From NCBI GenBank assembly GCA_021234155.1, contig JAJEKV010000039.1:10677077-10741076 (forward strand): 64,000 nucleotides of DNA, in the 5' to 3' direction. This stretch comes from Isoetes taiwanensis (lineage: Eukaryota; Streptophyta; Lycopodiopsida; Isoetales; Isoetaceae). The notes below the pieces were generated by a model. It did not search any database. It was not told where the DNA came from and saw only the letters and a program-made list of their open reading frames with translations. This document shows, piece by piece, positions 12,980 to 26,320 of this stretch (positions are counted from its first letter, which is position 1; every line of letters starts with the position of its first letter). The position numbers and the translations under genes are program-made.

Positions 12980-13584
12980 TGTTAGTCCTGTGCCTCCTGG
13001 TACAGGACTATTCATGCATATGACGGACCAGGTCAAGAACAAGGATCCACAGTCAGCCACGGGTCAGCCATCAAAGGCTCAGCAGAAGACCAAGCAGCAG
13101 ACCACGCAGTCAAAGCCTGCGTCCGTCAACAAGAGGCGCCGCTCAGACAAGTGATCGGGCCCACACCGCCTAGGCGTCCCGGCGGTGTCGGCGTGATTCT
13201 AGGCACTTCAAGAGGCACTGCCAACATTCCTGCAGGGCCTCCTTCCGTGAGTCGGCACCTAGAGATCGGTCGGTGGTGTCTATATTGGGCCAAAGGCCAT
13301 TGTACTATATATATGAGTAGAGCTAGCACATGATTTTTAGATGAGTTTTGAGTCTTGTCTCTCTTCAATATTCTCTCGATTGCGAGAGCTCATGTATGTT
13401 CATCATTGATATCAAGGAAGCTTATCATTTTCCTCTCTCATTGTTCTCTTTTGTTCTCGCTTTTCTTCCTCTTGTTCTCTTCTTGCAAATCCCGCGTGAC
13501 ATAGTCCCCCGGATTCTCTGTTAGATCCACGGGTCCTCACAGAGGGGTGTCTTTGCAGAGTTCCCGAACCCCAGACCCCAAACC
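12980..13584 (+). repeat. Gypsy 5' LTR
   Basis: About 605 bp, paired with 23513-24111. It contains ACTATATATATGAGTAGAGC, a likely TATA region, near 13304. The right edge (CCCCAAAC) is placed by alignment with the 3' LTR. The following bases should be the primer-binding site but show no standard initiator-Met match. Confidence 0.85.
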
Positions 13585-14239
13585 GCCTGCGGCTTGCCGT
13601 CCTGGATTCGCTTCTTCCCTTCTTTCGTCGCCATGTTCCGTCTCAAACTTCACACGAAGAACTTCTTTTCCGTGACGGCGCCTCGCTTTGAGGCGCCATC
13701 GGCGACGGGAAGTTGTTCGTGATATGTATGGATACGCTTATGACATTGGGGGAGGCCACATTCTGGCCTAGGGCTCGGTCGGCCACCCACCCCTCGTGGT
13801 CATGTCTCGCCCAAATTCCCCACCTCAAGCGTGCAAACATTGCTCACAAACCTCGATCCACCTCATCACTCATCGAGCCCTATCGGGGCTCCACCTTCTC
13901 AACCTTACTTTCATACCCCGAACATGCCTACATCCATCATTTCGCCATACGCCATCTGCCTTCACAACCATCATCTCCCGTGGGCAAGGATATCCCCATG
14001 TCTCTTTTGCTCCTCCACGGGACTTTCCCTTCCCTACCTTTCCCACCGCTCTTCCTGTTTTTACAATCTTACGGACCTCAAAACCAATGATCGAGGGCAC
14101 CTCCGGTACCTACCTCCACCTCAAGAACCCCTTCATCGGGCTCTTTCCGCACCATACCACCTCCAACTCCACCTCAATATAATCCCTATCCGGCCCCGGT
14201 CCAGCCAAGCACTTTCACCTCTACCTTTCGGACCCTTAA

Positions 14240-16500
14240 GTTGACTTATCCCACCTTTGGCAACACGAAGGCAAACCCTTAGACCAAAGTGCTCGGGCCT
14301 ACATGGAAGAATTTGAGGCTCGCTGTCCTGAATGGTCATGCGCGCAACCTCAACTGAAATTCCACATCTTTTACACCACCATGCGTGGCTCCCTCATCAA
14401 TGGCTCATGTCCAACAAAAGCCACCGGAAACAAGATTGGTCGGAAAATGAGAAGCGCTTTTCTTTCTCACTATGGGACCACGGATGATGATCGCTTCATC
14501 TCAAGCAACTCAATGACCTTCAACAAGAGCCCACTCTGAGTCTCCGCCGGGGATTTTGCAGATCGACTTCACATTCTCGCTTTCAAGAAAACTCAAGGAG
14601 TACCCCACACGAGCGGATCTTGGTCCGGTTTCTCCAAGGACTTCCTCCGCCTATCCGACTCATGACCGAATACCTGCTACCAAGACTTTGGAGCAAAGCA
14701 TCGATCTTGTCAATCACTCACCAATGTTTCCTCCCGTGGCGTGGGCTCTTCAGAGCTCCCTTTCATTCCACCTGGCCATGGTTCCCAGTGATCGCTGTTC
14801 AACCTCAACACGCCAATCCAGCGGTCAGCGGTCGATTTGGTGCCATATCTCGCAAATATCAAGGCCACTTGGCGAATGAGTGCAACTCCACCAATGGCCC
14901 GCCTCATTGTAAACGATGCAACATGTGCAATCATGCTACGGAAGAGTGCACTCGCACTCATCCTACACCTTTCCGCAACAAGATGGTTTATCAAGTGCAA
15001 AACAACACCTCAAAGACCAATCGCAATATCGCGGCCACACCACCGCAGCGCAACCCAATCAACTCTATCAGCAGCGGAGCAACAACGGGGACCAAACACA
15101 CGCCCTCCTTTTTGATCCTTCAAAGCTCGGTGTTATCACCGTCAAGAATGGGGTCATACCACCACGGCGTGTCCTCAACTTCCACAAGTTCAGGTGCGAC
15201 TTCATGGCACAAATCGGACCACATCGGTCCGCCTCACGGCTTACCAACTCTGGATTGCTAATGGCAAACAAGGCTCGCGTCATGTTCTTCGGAAGCCACC
15301 TCGCGCGCCTCAGCAATCACGCTATCAACCAGCTCCTGCCAATCAACCTCAGTTGGATCAACAAGCCCAGGAAGAAATTTTTCAGGCTCTTAATCCTCCA
15401 GTCCAGCCATCAAATTGGGTTGGTTTGGTTTCACGCCGGACTGTATGCCACGCCCTTTAACCATTATACCTAATGGCACGCGAACCTGCCTTTGCGGTCG
15501 ACACCATTCCTCATGAAGAAGAAAAAAGGTTCACTTTGCACCCGACTTTGAGAAACTCATGCCGCATGTTATGCCTAAAGTTCGCCAAAGCATTTTGAAC
15601 CTCATGCAGCTTTGAAGGCGCGACGTTGGCTAATGTTCATGCCACCACTAGAGCTCAACAAAGACAAGAAGCACCTTCCACGTCTCAACCTCCACGCTCT
15701 CAGACATATCCAAATATAGCTGCAGAGGTTGACCTACTCAAAGAAGTTGCTGCTTCTTTACCACGCACTCCCGCACCTGTGGATCCAGCAGATCCTTTTT
15801 CTCATGTACCTCTGGAACTCCAAGAGGAGCTAGCCAAAATCAAAATTCCTTTAAGTTTGGCCACAATTTTGAAACTCTGTCCTGCTCTCAAGGACCAGTT
15901 ACCACTCCCGACTGTTTTGGTTGGGGCTGTTGCTACCTCTACTCCCACGGTACATGCCACGGTGGGCAATCAACAAGTCAATCATGTTCAAATTGACGAG
16001 GTAGCGGTGTCAATCTCATCACGGATAAACTCGAAAACAAATGGGCATCAAACAACACTATCGTGCCCCATATGACATCAAATTGGCCAATGGCCATATC
16101 ACAAGACCTCAAGGCGTCACGCCTCTTCTTCACATCAACATTGGTGATCTCAGATTCCCCTTGGAATTTGGTGTTTGGAAGGCTGGAGAAGATCCGTGTG
16201 ATTATGAAATGTTGGTGTGGGGACCTTTTCTCCGCCGGGCCAAGAGTATCCATTCTTCGGGCCACGGATCGGTTAGTCATCACAGATGGTCACCTCAATG
16301 CCACCATGGACTTGGAAACAGGCAAAATCATTTAAAATTCGACAATGCTGAACCCTCTCTCGACACCCCATTCCGAGGACGCCGTAATATCTATCAAGTT
16401 CGGGCTCCACCGCGAAGCGCGCCTCTATCATCCTACCGAATATCGATCCTTGGGGAGAAATGACTCTTGATCGGACCAGCCGTGGGTCGCTTTGCTTGAC
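14240..16500 (+). pseudogene. Gypsy gag and protease region, frameshifted
   Basis: Gag-like pieces include YMEEFEARCPEWSC (about 14300-14345). A cysteine/histidine cluster near 14880-14960 (C-N-S-T...C-K-R-C...H...C) is a degenerate zinc knuckle. The segment at 16040-16270 (APYDIKLANGHIT... LEFGVWKAGEDPCDYEMLVW) has the look of a retroviral-type aspartic protease domain, though the catalytic D-S/T-G is not clear. Frames change several times. Confidence 0.6.
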
Positions 16501-16799
16501 CCCTTACGGCTCCTTGCAATCGAATCCAACGTGTTGATCACTTTTCAGATCTTTGAACCTCCCGCGCTGCTCCCAGAGATGTACGGCTGTCATGAAGCAA
16601 CCTCGCTTTTGATGAAACTTCAAGAACCTCTCTTTTTCACCACGCAGAGAGTGCCACGATCCGTTATGCTTCAACCTCCGCTCATATTGTCCAGGACACG
16701 GAAGTTATCCCCATATTCAGACTCGAAGTCGAGATTGTGGGCGTAGGCAACAATCACCGTCCGAATTGTCGCAAATCTCCGACACACCCTATCGTAGAA

Positions 16800-17705
16800 T
16801 AGTGGCCGTCCACGCTCTTCAAAAGTTCAAACACATTTTCACTGAGCTACAGAGATCTTTGGGGATCAACAAAACCTTGGGGAACTCACCATTCCTACCA
16901 AGTCCGATGCACGCCCAAAGATAGCAACAGCGATAGTACGGCTCAACCCCAATTACGCGGATCGCGTCAAGGCAGTAAATTGACAAACTCCCTTGCCGCG
17001 GGTTTGATCTATGAGGTCAAACATTCGAATAGGTGAGCCCCATCGCCATTGCACTCAAACACAATGGTAAGATCCGCGTTTTGCGTGGACTACCAAAAAC
17101 TCAATCAGGCCACGGAGCGTGATCATTTTCCAGACCAGGTTCTAGAAGAGGTTGTTGGACATGAGATGTACTCCTTCATGGATGGTTTTTCTGGCTACAA
17201 TCAGATCTCAATCAAAGAATCTGATCAACTCAAGACTACTTTCACCACCCCTGCGGGGCACTTTTTTGCCTACAAGGTGGTTCCTTTTGGATTATCAAAC
17301 TCTCCATCAACGTTTTCAAGCAAGATCATGCTCTTAGTCTTTTCATGATTTTATGAAGGAAAATCCCTTCTTGCAAATTTTTCAAGATGACTTCTCTGCC
17401 TACAGTTCCATGGCTGACCATTTGGATAAATTGGAACTCGTCTTTCAGAAATGTGATGAGTCCGGCATTAGTCTCAATCCCGAGAAATGCACCTTTTGCG
17501 CCACCGGGTGTTCGTTTAGGACATGTGGTCAAGAAAGGTGTATCACCACGGATCCTCGCCAAAATCGGGTTGTGTGCTCAAGGCTCAAGCACCAGCCAAT
17601 ATCAAGGAGACACGCGCTCTTTCCCGGTAAGGTCAATTATTACTCCACCTTCATTCCCGGACTCGCGGCCATTGCAGATCCCATTCATAAACTCCACGGG
17701 TGATG
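16800..17705 (+). pseudogene. Gypsy reverse transcriptase, frameshifted
   Basis: Positions 17049-17348 read FCVDYQKLNQATERD, MDGFSGYNQI and VVPFGLSNSPSTF, which are gypsy RT motifs. The usual active-site YxDD appears as a degenerate F-Q-D-D-F at about 17380. Downstream pieces at 17353-17703 continue the RT connection domain in shifted frames. Inactive as read. Confidence 0.85.
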
Positions 17706-17949
17706 AATCCACCGGGCTTGGAATTCCCAGCGGATGTCGCTTTCCAACAGCTTGAAGCTCTCTTGCTTACTCAGCCCCGGTTCTTGTTCCTCCTCAATTG
17801 ACAAGCCCTTTCATGTTCATGTCGATGTCTCGCCTTTGCTATTGGAGTCGTTCTTTCTCAAGAATATGATACGCACACCGACAAAACCAAAACCGACACG
17901 CCCGGTAGGACACTCAATTCTCTTTGAACGCAACTTCTCCGCCACGTAG

Positions 17950-19100
17950 GCGAAGCCTTGGGTTTAATTTTACCGCCCAACGCCTGGCCACTATCTTTTG
18001 GGCGGTCCGATCAAATTCTTTGTTGACCACCGTGCACTTCTTTATTTGATCAACAAATCCACGCCCACGGGCCGCATTGCTCGTTGGGTCCTCCTCTCAG
18101 TAGAATTTGCACCTTTTGAAATTGTTCACAAGGCCGCAAATCTCATGTTGTCCCGGATTATCTTTCACGCATCCACACGGATGATCCCTCCACCGAGTCT
18201 CGGGCGCCTTTCCCCGGACGCTCAACTCTTTCTCGGGTCACGGCAACACCTCATTGGTTCCATGACTTTCAGCAAGATTATCTCCTCACAAAGCTCTTCC
18301 ACGGAGGACGCCACGCTCTCTCCAACCAAGAGACAATCCCGTAGACATCAATTTCTCCGCGAGGTCCGCGGACTACACCATGGTTGCGGGCCATCTTTAC
18401 AAAAAGGGTAAGGATACCATCCTTCGATTACGTGTTCTCCCTCATGAGGTCCCGTGATATTGTTCGAGAAGCCCATGAAGGGCTCGGTGGTGGTCATTTT
18501 CATGGTGACACCACAAGACGCAAAATCCTTCTTGCTGGTTATTTTGGCCCACGCTCTTCAAAGACGCCACGCCCACGCCCGCCGTGTGATGCTTGCCGGC
18601 GTGTGGACGCCCACGCCCGTGGACGCTCTTCCCTTGACGCCGGTCGCCACGCCACTTCCCTTCAGCAAATGGGGAATGGATTTTGTGGGACCCATCGACC
18701 CTCCTGCGCGGCACACCCGTGCCCGCTACATTCTGGTTCTCACTGACTACGCTACCAAATGGGCGGAAGCTTGCGTACTTCCGCACAACACCGCAGCCTG
18801 CGTACCCAAGATCATCTATCAACAAATCATCACGCGATTCTTTGCGCTCCACCTGGGCGGGTCGGTGATCGTGGTGTCCATTTTATCAATCATACCATCA
18901 AGGAACTGACGGATTATCTCCTGATCCATCATCAAAAGAGCACACCTTACTATCCTCAAGGGAACGGTTTGGCAGAAAGCACCAATAAAACTCTGGTCAC
19001 AATTCTCAAGAAAATTTGTGACGCTTCGACCGACCGCAAAACAAACTTCCTACTGTTCTTTGGGCCTACAATACTTGTTTCAAAATAGCTACTGGTCACA
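17950..19100 (+). pseudogene. Gypsy RNase H and integrase, frameshifted
   Basis: The RNase H segment at about 17998-18150 reads FFVDHRALLYLINK...GRIARW. Integrase pieces include EAHEGLGGGHFHGDTTRRK (the His pair of the zinc domain), CDACRR, then FSKWGMDFVGPID...VLTDYATKWAEA with the catalytic Asp, and YYPQGNGLAESTNKTL with the catalytic Glu. The domains are in correct order but in different frames. Confidence 0.85.
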
Positions 19101-20522
19101 CTCCTTTCAAATTGGTTTATGGTCAAGAAGCTCTCATGCCTTTTGAGTACATTCTCCCAACTCTCCGTTTTCAACCAAGCACGCCCATAATCCACCGGCT
19201 TTGCACTCAAAGAAAGGGTTTATCAATTGGAACAGTTGGATGAACTTAGAAGGGATGCTTATATTCGTGTTCTTCATGGACAACGGTTGCAAAAATCTTT
19301 ACATGACAAACGCCCAAGACAAAAAACATTCAAAGAAGGAGATTTGGTTCTTCTTTATGATTCTCATACAAAAATTTTTAGGGTAAACTAAAGTTTCGAT
19401 GGCTTGGCCCCTTATCAAATAGTTCAAGTGGTTCAACCCGGCGTTTTCAACCGGCTGAATTAGATGGAACTCCATTACCTACAGTTGGTTAATGGCTTTC
19501 AGCCTCAAAACATTTCATACCACGTAAAGTGAAAATCAACAAAAGGATCTTTGTTCGACACAAACACAACAGATAGTGACTAAACCAGCGGCATATTTAT
19601 ATTATAGGTGGATTTTTTTTACAAAATGTGGGCACAGCCCAGCTATTTCCGCTATGGGCACTGCCCTATATACAAAAACGGGCTCAGAGCCCTATCTACT
19701 AAGTCCTAAGAAGAAAAACCCTCTACTCCGGGTTCGGAGCAGAGGTGATACGCAGGATGTGGTACCAGTTGTGCTCAGGGTCCCAGCGCAGATGCAGAAT
19801 CACCTCCATCCCGTTGGTATGGGGATCGGCATGCTCAGCCATGCCGGCACACCACCCGTCCATAGCAATGCCACGATTGTGGCACCGCCAGAGGTCCAGA
19901 CAGTCCATTTTGCACGTAATCCACCTGCATAGCGGTTGGGCCGGCATAGTGCATTTGTCATGCAAACCAGCAGCAGACATACTGAGCGCCATCGGATGTC
20001 TTCGCTTCACTCCCGGTTCGTCTTATATAGCCAACCGAGGAACTCCTTGTCGACGTGGACCAATCAGAAAATTCGCCAACGTGGTTGCAATGCAAGGCTG
20101 TTTCTAAAATGAGAATCTTTTCTCCCGCCGCATATCTAGCCATGGTACCTTCTGACACATTCGTTTTAATGATATCCCACTTCAAGTTGCCAGCATTAAA
20201 TGCCATTCCTTCTTTTCATACCCGTCGAACATTAATGTGTGTCCTTTGGCCACCTGTCACATCCAATCATTCTCTCACGTCTCATCTCCACCGTTCATTG
20301 CTTCTCCCTTTGTTGTTCGGGGACTTAACCAAATTTTTGCCTCTCAATCCCCTCTTTGGCATCTTTTCGACACTGCAACATCAGCGGTTCTGGTTTCACC
20401 CTCATCATACCCCTTAGCCTCCATTTTTGCGCCCTAAGCGTTTTTCGTCTCTCTTTCTTCGCCGTCAGATCGCCGTTCTCGCTCTCCGCCTTTGCATCAC
20501 CGTTCTTTTTTAAGCTCTTTGC

Positions 20523-23127
20523 CATGGCTGCCCCAAATTTTCCTACACTTCAAGCTCGCTCCCGAGGAACCCGGCTTTTCGAGTAAGTATCTTTCTTGAT
20601 GCCCACTTTCCGCGGAAGCCCTTGTTGGCCGAATCGTGAAGTCGCAGAACGCCCGAAGCTTTCATGAATTTTCACAAATGGAACTTAGGCTTCAAATCCG
20701 CACCCGGTTGAAGCAGTTCATCGCTCACATCGTCAACGGCCCGAATGGATACACTCACGGTGGTCGATGGCACCACCATTTCACCGACCCAAACCTAATT
20801 TCGAGGTATTCCATATCCCTTTGCAAACCCCTTGTTTATCTTGGTACGCCATACGGGGATCTAGATGTCACTGAGTTTGGTGCTCCTGCTTATCATGCAA
20901 ACGTGCATCGCCTGACAAATATTGACAAGCCCCATGAAACCTTTGTTAAGTTTCTGGCGGCGCAAGTTCCTTGGGTATTCTATCAAGAACACCCATATCA
21001 ATAAGTCTTTCTATAATATAGTGGTCGCGCTACTCGCTCCAACCACCACATTGATTGGCCCCAATTGTTGTTCTACCGTCTTCTCCAAGAAGTTGACCGT
21101 CTTGTTTTGCCACTTCTATCTCTCGAAGTTTCCGTGGAGGCCATCTTCAAGCCATCATTCGTCATTACTTTCCTCCCTCACCTCCTCCTTCTCATGCTTC
21201 CACTCAGTCCTTTCATTCCCTTCCTCAAAATCAACCGGTTGGCACTTCACGCCCTTCTTCTTACGGTCATGTCCAAAGATAACACCACGCATGTCCTTTG
21301 TTTCCTCTTCCTCTACAAAGAACGAGGCCCTCCAGTTCTCATCATGTCTCCCAAACATCACAAACCGCGCAACAGCGAGGCCCCTCGCCTCCACCCTCGC
21401 CCGGCTTTTGTATGTCGATATCGCCAGGATGTTCAAGCTGCTGCTCTCAAGTTACAAGAATCCCAAGAAGCTCTCATGCATGGGGTTCAAACGGCAATCG
21501 GAGCATTCCACGTGCGCCAAATGCGGTTCACCGTGACCTTCAAGCTGCTACCACGCAAGTGCATACTCTGGAGACCCAGCTTCAAGACAAGCACGAAGTC
21601 TTTTTACAGGCCCGGGATGATCTCAAGGCTGCCCAAACTCAGATTACCCAGCTTGCCGATCAGCAGGCACAATTGCAGACCACCATTCAAGAATTATTGG
21701 AGCAGGTCAAGGCACGAGAGACTCTTTTGGTTGCCAAAGATAAAGATATTGCCAAACTCAACACGCTGTATACAGAACTCTCTCGGAATTACAACACTCA
21801 AGCGCAAGACCTTACAGCGCGTGACGCTCAAATTGCCTCCTTGACCTCTCAGCTCAAATCTCTCCAAGCTCAGCTTACAGAGGTTCAGAAACAGAAAATT
21901 CTTGATGACGCCGAGATTGCCGTGCTTCGACTCAATGCTCCTGGGCAATCCTCCTCACATATCACGACTTCTCAGAAACGGGTCCGTGACCAGTCACGCC
22001 TTCTCTTAGAAAAGGACAACCGAATCCGTGACCTCGAACAACAGCTACAACAAGCTATTCAGTCTGCTGATAAGGCTCAGACCAAACTTGACGGCTATGT
22101 TACCATAACTAGCAACCTGCCTGTTGACTTCCCTGTGCCTTCCAGTTATCTGGATTATGTGGTTGCCCGACGCCACCTCTTTCTTCTGAAATGGATTGGG
22201 GCTGATGGTCCTGTTGATGTTCCCCTGCGCACTGCAGACTTTCTTCGGATCTGGCCAGACCTCTCTGTTGAAGACAAAGGTCTATTCTGCGCCCTTTTAG
22301 TCTTTGATCTCATTCACTGTGACGATCCAGATTTCATCACCTTTCGAGTTGTTCAGCCAATGGCATACATTTTTCATGATTTCTATCTGGCTGATACACA
22401 GGACAAATTCCGAGATGGGCCACATCAGAACTTTCAGGGTGATCCCACACTTCAATGGTTGCTTTTGGATAACAACCCCTATCTGTTTGATCATGATCAG
22501 ACCCATGCTCTTCATCAAGAATACATGCCTGAGCTTGCTCATCATTTGCCTCTCTGGCAAGCTGAGGCGCTGCAACAGATAAGGAAGTATCTGGGACATC
22601 CTGAGGATCTTCCCTTTGCACAAGTTTATATGCAGCACCTCGCAGGTTACAATCAACTGCGTGCTCTTCTGGATAGCAAGACAGTCCCCACGGGTTGGGA
22701 TAGCCCTCCTGTAAATTCTCAGCTCCCTGCTTCTGTTTGAGACCATTGGTGCAAAGCTCTTGATCCGGCTCTTGTCCAAGAATTCAGGGCGCAGGCTCAG
22801 CAGCCCACGCCCACGGGCATGGTCCCCTCCCCCTATGCTTCCCTGGGTGTCCCTCCACGCCCCAGGTTCCTAACCTCTGATTGGCGTCTTCCTTTTTGGA
22901 CCAAGGTCATGGATGGCCATGCTGGATGGACTCTGCCTCAGATCTCGACGGATCTCCGGTGGGATCCCCGTTTTGTTCGCCGCTCCAATTGGGAGGATGG
23001 TGCCACCCTTGATAACACTACCAATTGGATCTATATTGCCAATGAGCGTGGTTGGCAACGCCCTGCTGATGCTCTTCATGGTCTTGACACCTTCTTGCAG
23101 AATGCCGCCACCTCACCAGATCCTTGA
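20523..23127 (+). pseudogene. Extra gypsy ORF with long coiled coil, between integrase and 3' LTR
   Basis: Sense ORF pieces follow the integrase. The best-preserved part, about 21540-22737, is a heptad-rich coiled coil of about 200 residues (ETQLQDKHEVFLQARDDLKA onward) followed by a globular region (YLDYVVARRHLFLLKWIGAD, then DFLRIWPDLSVEDKG). A single TGA at 22738 interrupts it, and the frame continues to 23127. Its position matches the additional ORF of some plant gypsy lineages, but I recognise no family. The ATG at 20523 (MAAPNFPTLQARS) may be the original start. No signal peptide or clear membrane span, so env is not supported. Confidence 0.6.
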
Positions 23128-23499
23128 TCCACCGCCAAGTTGGTTTCGTGGTTGCTCTCAAATGCATCCCCGGTCACTCTTTAAATCGGCGGCGTCCATC
23201 TTTCATCGCAATCCGAATGCCGTCGGTGCTTTCGGTCTCAGTGACTGCCTCCTCATGGAGTGCCAGTTTGTTTCTTCTGAAGCCCACGCTGCCCTTGAAG
23301 ACATGGTGCGCTCTCATTTTCTCATTGATGCCGATCCTGCCCTTGGGCTCAACACTCCTCCCCGCTCTTCAAATCGCCCGGGATCTCATTGGCACTTACC
23401 ATAATGGTGCCCGTCCTCACTCCCGTGAGGATCACTTTCAGATTGATGGCTTCCCGCCTTCAGAAACACTTCCTCCTTTTCTTCACCCTGAGTGTCGTT

Positions 23500-23512
23500 T
23501 GGTGGGGGGGAG
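23500..23512 (+). other. Gypsy polypurine tract
   Basis: GGTGGGGGGGAG directly precedes the TG start of the 3' LTR, the position required for plus-strand priming. Confidence 0.75.
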
Positions 23513-24111
23513 TGTTAGTCCTATGCCTCTGATGCAGGGACTATTCATGCATCTGACGGACCAGGTCAAGAACAAGGATCCACGATCCAGCCGGGTCAGC
23601 CATCAAAGGCTGTGAGAAGACCAAGCGGCCGGACCACGCAGTCAAAGCCTGCGTCCGTCAACAAGAGGCGCCGCTCAGACAAGTGACGGCCCGTCACCGC
23701 CTGCGTCAGCGTCAGCGTCAGCGTGATTCTAGGCACTTCAAGAGGCACCGCCAACATTCCTGCAAATCAGGCCTCCTTCCAGGAGTCGGCACCGAGATCA
23801 GTCAGGGTGTCTATATTGGGCCAAAGGCCATTGTACTATATATATGAGTAGAGCTAGCACATGATTTTTAGATGAGTTTTGAGTCTTGTCTCTCTTCAGT
23901 ATTCTCTCGATTGCGAGAGCTCATGTATGTTCATCATTGATATCAAGGAAGCTTATCATTTTCCTCTCATTGTTCTCTTTTGTTCTGTTTTCTTCCTCTT
24001 GTTCTCTTCTTGCAAATCCCGCGTGACATAGTCCCCCAGATTCTCCTGTTAGATCCACGGGTCCTCACAGAGGGCTGTCTTGCAGGAGTTCCTGAACCCA
24101 GACCCCAAACA
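23513..24111 (+). repeat. Gypsy 3' LTR
   Basis: 599 bp, the direct partner of 12980-13584. The two differ by scattered substitutions and short indels. It ends CCCCAAACA and is followed by the GTGTT target duplication. Confidence 0.9.
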
Positions 24112-25269
24112 GTGTTTGCAGAATTGCAGAAATTTGAGACCAAGGATATCCAACAGTTATCCACGCCTCGATCAGTTATGAGACTGCAAGATACCTTCCG
24201 GGTGTACATTGAATTCACCCCATTTGATACTTCTAAGTCAATCCCAGCTGCTGACAGCGTGGAGACTCCAAAACGAAATTTGGATAGTGAACTGAATGCA
24301 GTCGTATCAAGTAAGTACCGATGCCACATACATGATTTATTTTTTTGTATTTTTCTGTGGTCTTCCTCATTTCAATTATGTTACAAAGATAGACGCTACT
24401 GCAATAGGAAGCCATCACGAAGAGATTCCTAGTGCATCTGTTTTAGGGGGGAAATTAATTCCCTTGAGATTCATTCTGCACGGGATCCTTCACCAGAAAA
24501 AAGTTTTGGTGCTGAACATGAGCCAAATGCGGATGCAGGTGATAAAGTTGACAAAGAAACCCCAGATCCTGGACAAGATGCAGACTGTTCAACGAGTCAA
24601 ATACAATCTCAACCAAGAAAAACCAAGAGGTTAACTGAAATTCTCCTTGCTCTGGATTTTAATGGGGTTTTAGGCAAGTTTTATGACTTGAAAGAGAGGA
24701 TCCAGACGCATCGGTTTTTAAGTGACCCTCCAAAAATTGAACCTTCAAAAGGCAGCAGTTTCCAGGCCTGGATTACAGGAGTTCTTAGAATGGTGTACAT
24801 CAAAATTTGAGATTGCATTGTGGTCCAGCATGGCTAAGAGTAATGTTGACTTGTTGATGAGAAAGTTGTTGCAGGAATATAAAGGCAGATTTCTTTTTAT
24901 TTGGAATCAGGATGACTGCACCAACACAAAATTAAAAGTAGTTAATAAGCCAAGTTTCCTTAAGGATCTGTCCAAAGTGTACCAGAAATACTGGAAATAC
25001 CAAGTGAAAAACACATTATTGATAGATGACAAATGAGATATAAGGGTTACGCCAACCAAGTAGAACACAATGATATGTCCAAATAGTTTTGCTCTCGACG
25101 GGTTGGATTCCAATTTCCTTTTGGAGCAACTCAAACCATGGTTTGGAAGGACTTCGGTTTGAGAAAGTGTGCCAGCTTATGTGAAGGAACATCAAATGTG
25201 GAACATGTGGGATTCTGAAGAGTCGCGCAACTGCATGAAAATGCTCGACAAGTATTTTCATAAATGAAT
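24112..25269 (+). pseudogene. Element I FCP1/SCP-like HAD phosphatase domain
   Basis: The segment continues the gene broken by the gypsy element. After an acidic linker comes the HAD motif I region LALDFNGVLGKF (about 24648), with D-F-N-G-V in place of the usual D-L-D/N-x-T/V. Then come PGLQEFLEWC, EIALWSSMAKSNVDLL (motif II area), FIWNQDDCTNT, KDLSKVYQKY and NTLLIDDK (motif III DD). This is the signature of NLI-interacting-factor-like phosphatases, which dephosphorylate protein Ser/Thr such as RNA pol II CTD. A frameshift lies near 24755 and stops near 25034 and 25158. The family is typical of host genes, so this looks like a domain captured by a transposon. Confidence 0.75.
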
Positions 25270-25365
25270 CTTGTAAAACTCTTTGAAAGTCAATATAAGT
25301 AAAAAAAATTCTATGATATGTGTTGTACTTTTTCACTTTAAAATATTTGAACGGATTGTGAGCAA

Positions 25366-26320
25366 ATGTTCTCGTGTGTGTTTAGAACTAGAGATGATAG
25401 AGCTTCGACAGTCCCTGTCTATCTAAAGCCACATACACATTTGGAAGTGGTGCTGAGTGGAACTGTTGTCGTGATTAGCTCCACCGACATCAAAATTTTG
25501 GAAGCTGATACGCAGTGGTTCAATGATCAATTGATCCTCCTCTTCTCAAGGTGATACTTTCATCTGATTTGTGATCATCAGGATTGTACCATCATATGCA
25601 TATGTTTGCAGATACATGAAATACTACTTGATGCTCCAAGGAATGAGCCATCCCTTTCATTTATTTGACCCTTTTTTTCACTCGACATTGTCCAAGGACA
25701 CAAATAGTTACAAAACAATAAGGAAATACGTGAATCTGGATAAGTGCCAGTACATGTTTCTGTCTGCTTGTGATGGACATCACTGGACCTGTTTTCTGAT
25801 TGTAAGCCATGCATGTCTTGCACAGAGATATAAACCAGGGATATATCACTTTGATAGCTCGGGCTTGCATGGCAGAAGCAGACATATTGAAAGGTTAGTG
25901 CTTGCTCATTGCATTTTGCTGTTGTTGCACAATGACAACAAACTTTGAATGCAGGTTCCTGGAATTGCTTGGACATAATAATTTCAGCTTTACAACCTCA
26001 GATGTTGTGAAAATTTCCAGAACGCCTCTTCAAACCAATGGTCATTCATGTGGCCATGCCGTATGTTCGTTTATGCACAAATTTGTGAGGGGGTACTTGA
26101 AAGGAGTGAATATATTGTTGCATGATCTAGTAAGTCAACTCAAATGCAGCAGACAAATCAAACTCTGTTATTGACAAAGTGTGGTTAACTGCAGGTTGTG
26201 GACATTTCAGACCAGGATCTAGTTGATGTTAGAGTGTTCATGCTTGAAATTTTAAGATTAGAAGTAACAAAAGCTGGAACTGAGAGGAACATATGTATTG
26301 GGAAGTATGTAGGTGCATGA
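25366..26320 (+). CDS. Element I Ulp1-like (C48) cysteine protease
   Basis: Exons read ILEADTQWFNDQLILLFSR, then from about 25614 RYMKYYLML...CDGHHWTCFLIV...YHFDSSGLHG, then from about 25955 RFLELLGHNN...QTNGHSCGHAVCSF, ending IGKYVGA at about 26320. Introns have standard borders (AAG|GTTAGT...TGCAG and CTA|GTAAGT...CTGCAG). The catalytic His (GHHW), Asp (HFDS), Gln (QTNGH) and Cys (SCGH) are all present in SUMO-protease order. Ulp1 proteases deconjugate SUMO and are carried by several plant DNA transposons, for example some MULEs. It may be the C-terminus of the same transcript as the phosphatase or a separate gene. This is the best-preserved ORF of element I. Confidence 0.8.

Larger units (their letters stand above)
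12980..24111 (+). mobile_element. Ty3/gypsy retrotransposon, 11.1 kb, nested in element I
   Basis: It is bounded by LTRs starting TGTTAGTCCT and ending CCCCAAACA, with a 5-bp target duplication GTGTT at 12975-12979 and 24112-24116. Removing the element and one duplication restores an open frame in the host gene (S-T-D-L-V-F-A-E-L). Internal order on the plus strand is gag, protease, RT, RNase H, integrase, an extra ORF, polypurine tract, 3' LTR, as in Ty3/gypsy. The coding part has many frameshifts, so this copy is not autonomous. Confidence 0.93.

Noticed and set aside
20523-23127. Envelope protein for the gypsy extra ORF
   Set aside because: No signal peptide, transmembrane segment or cleavage site; the dominant feature is a coiled coil.
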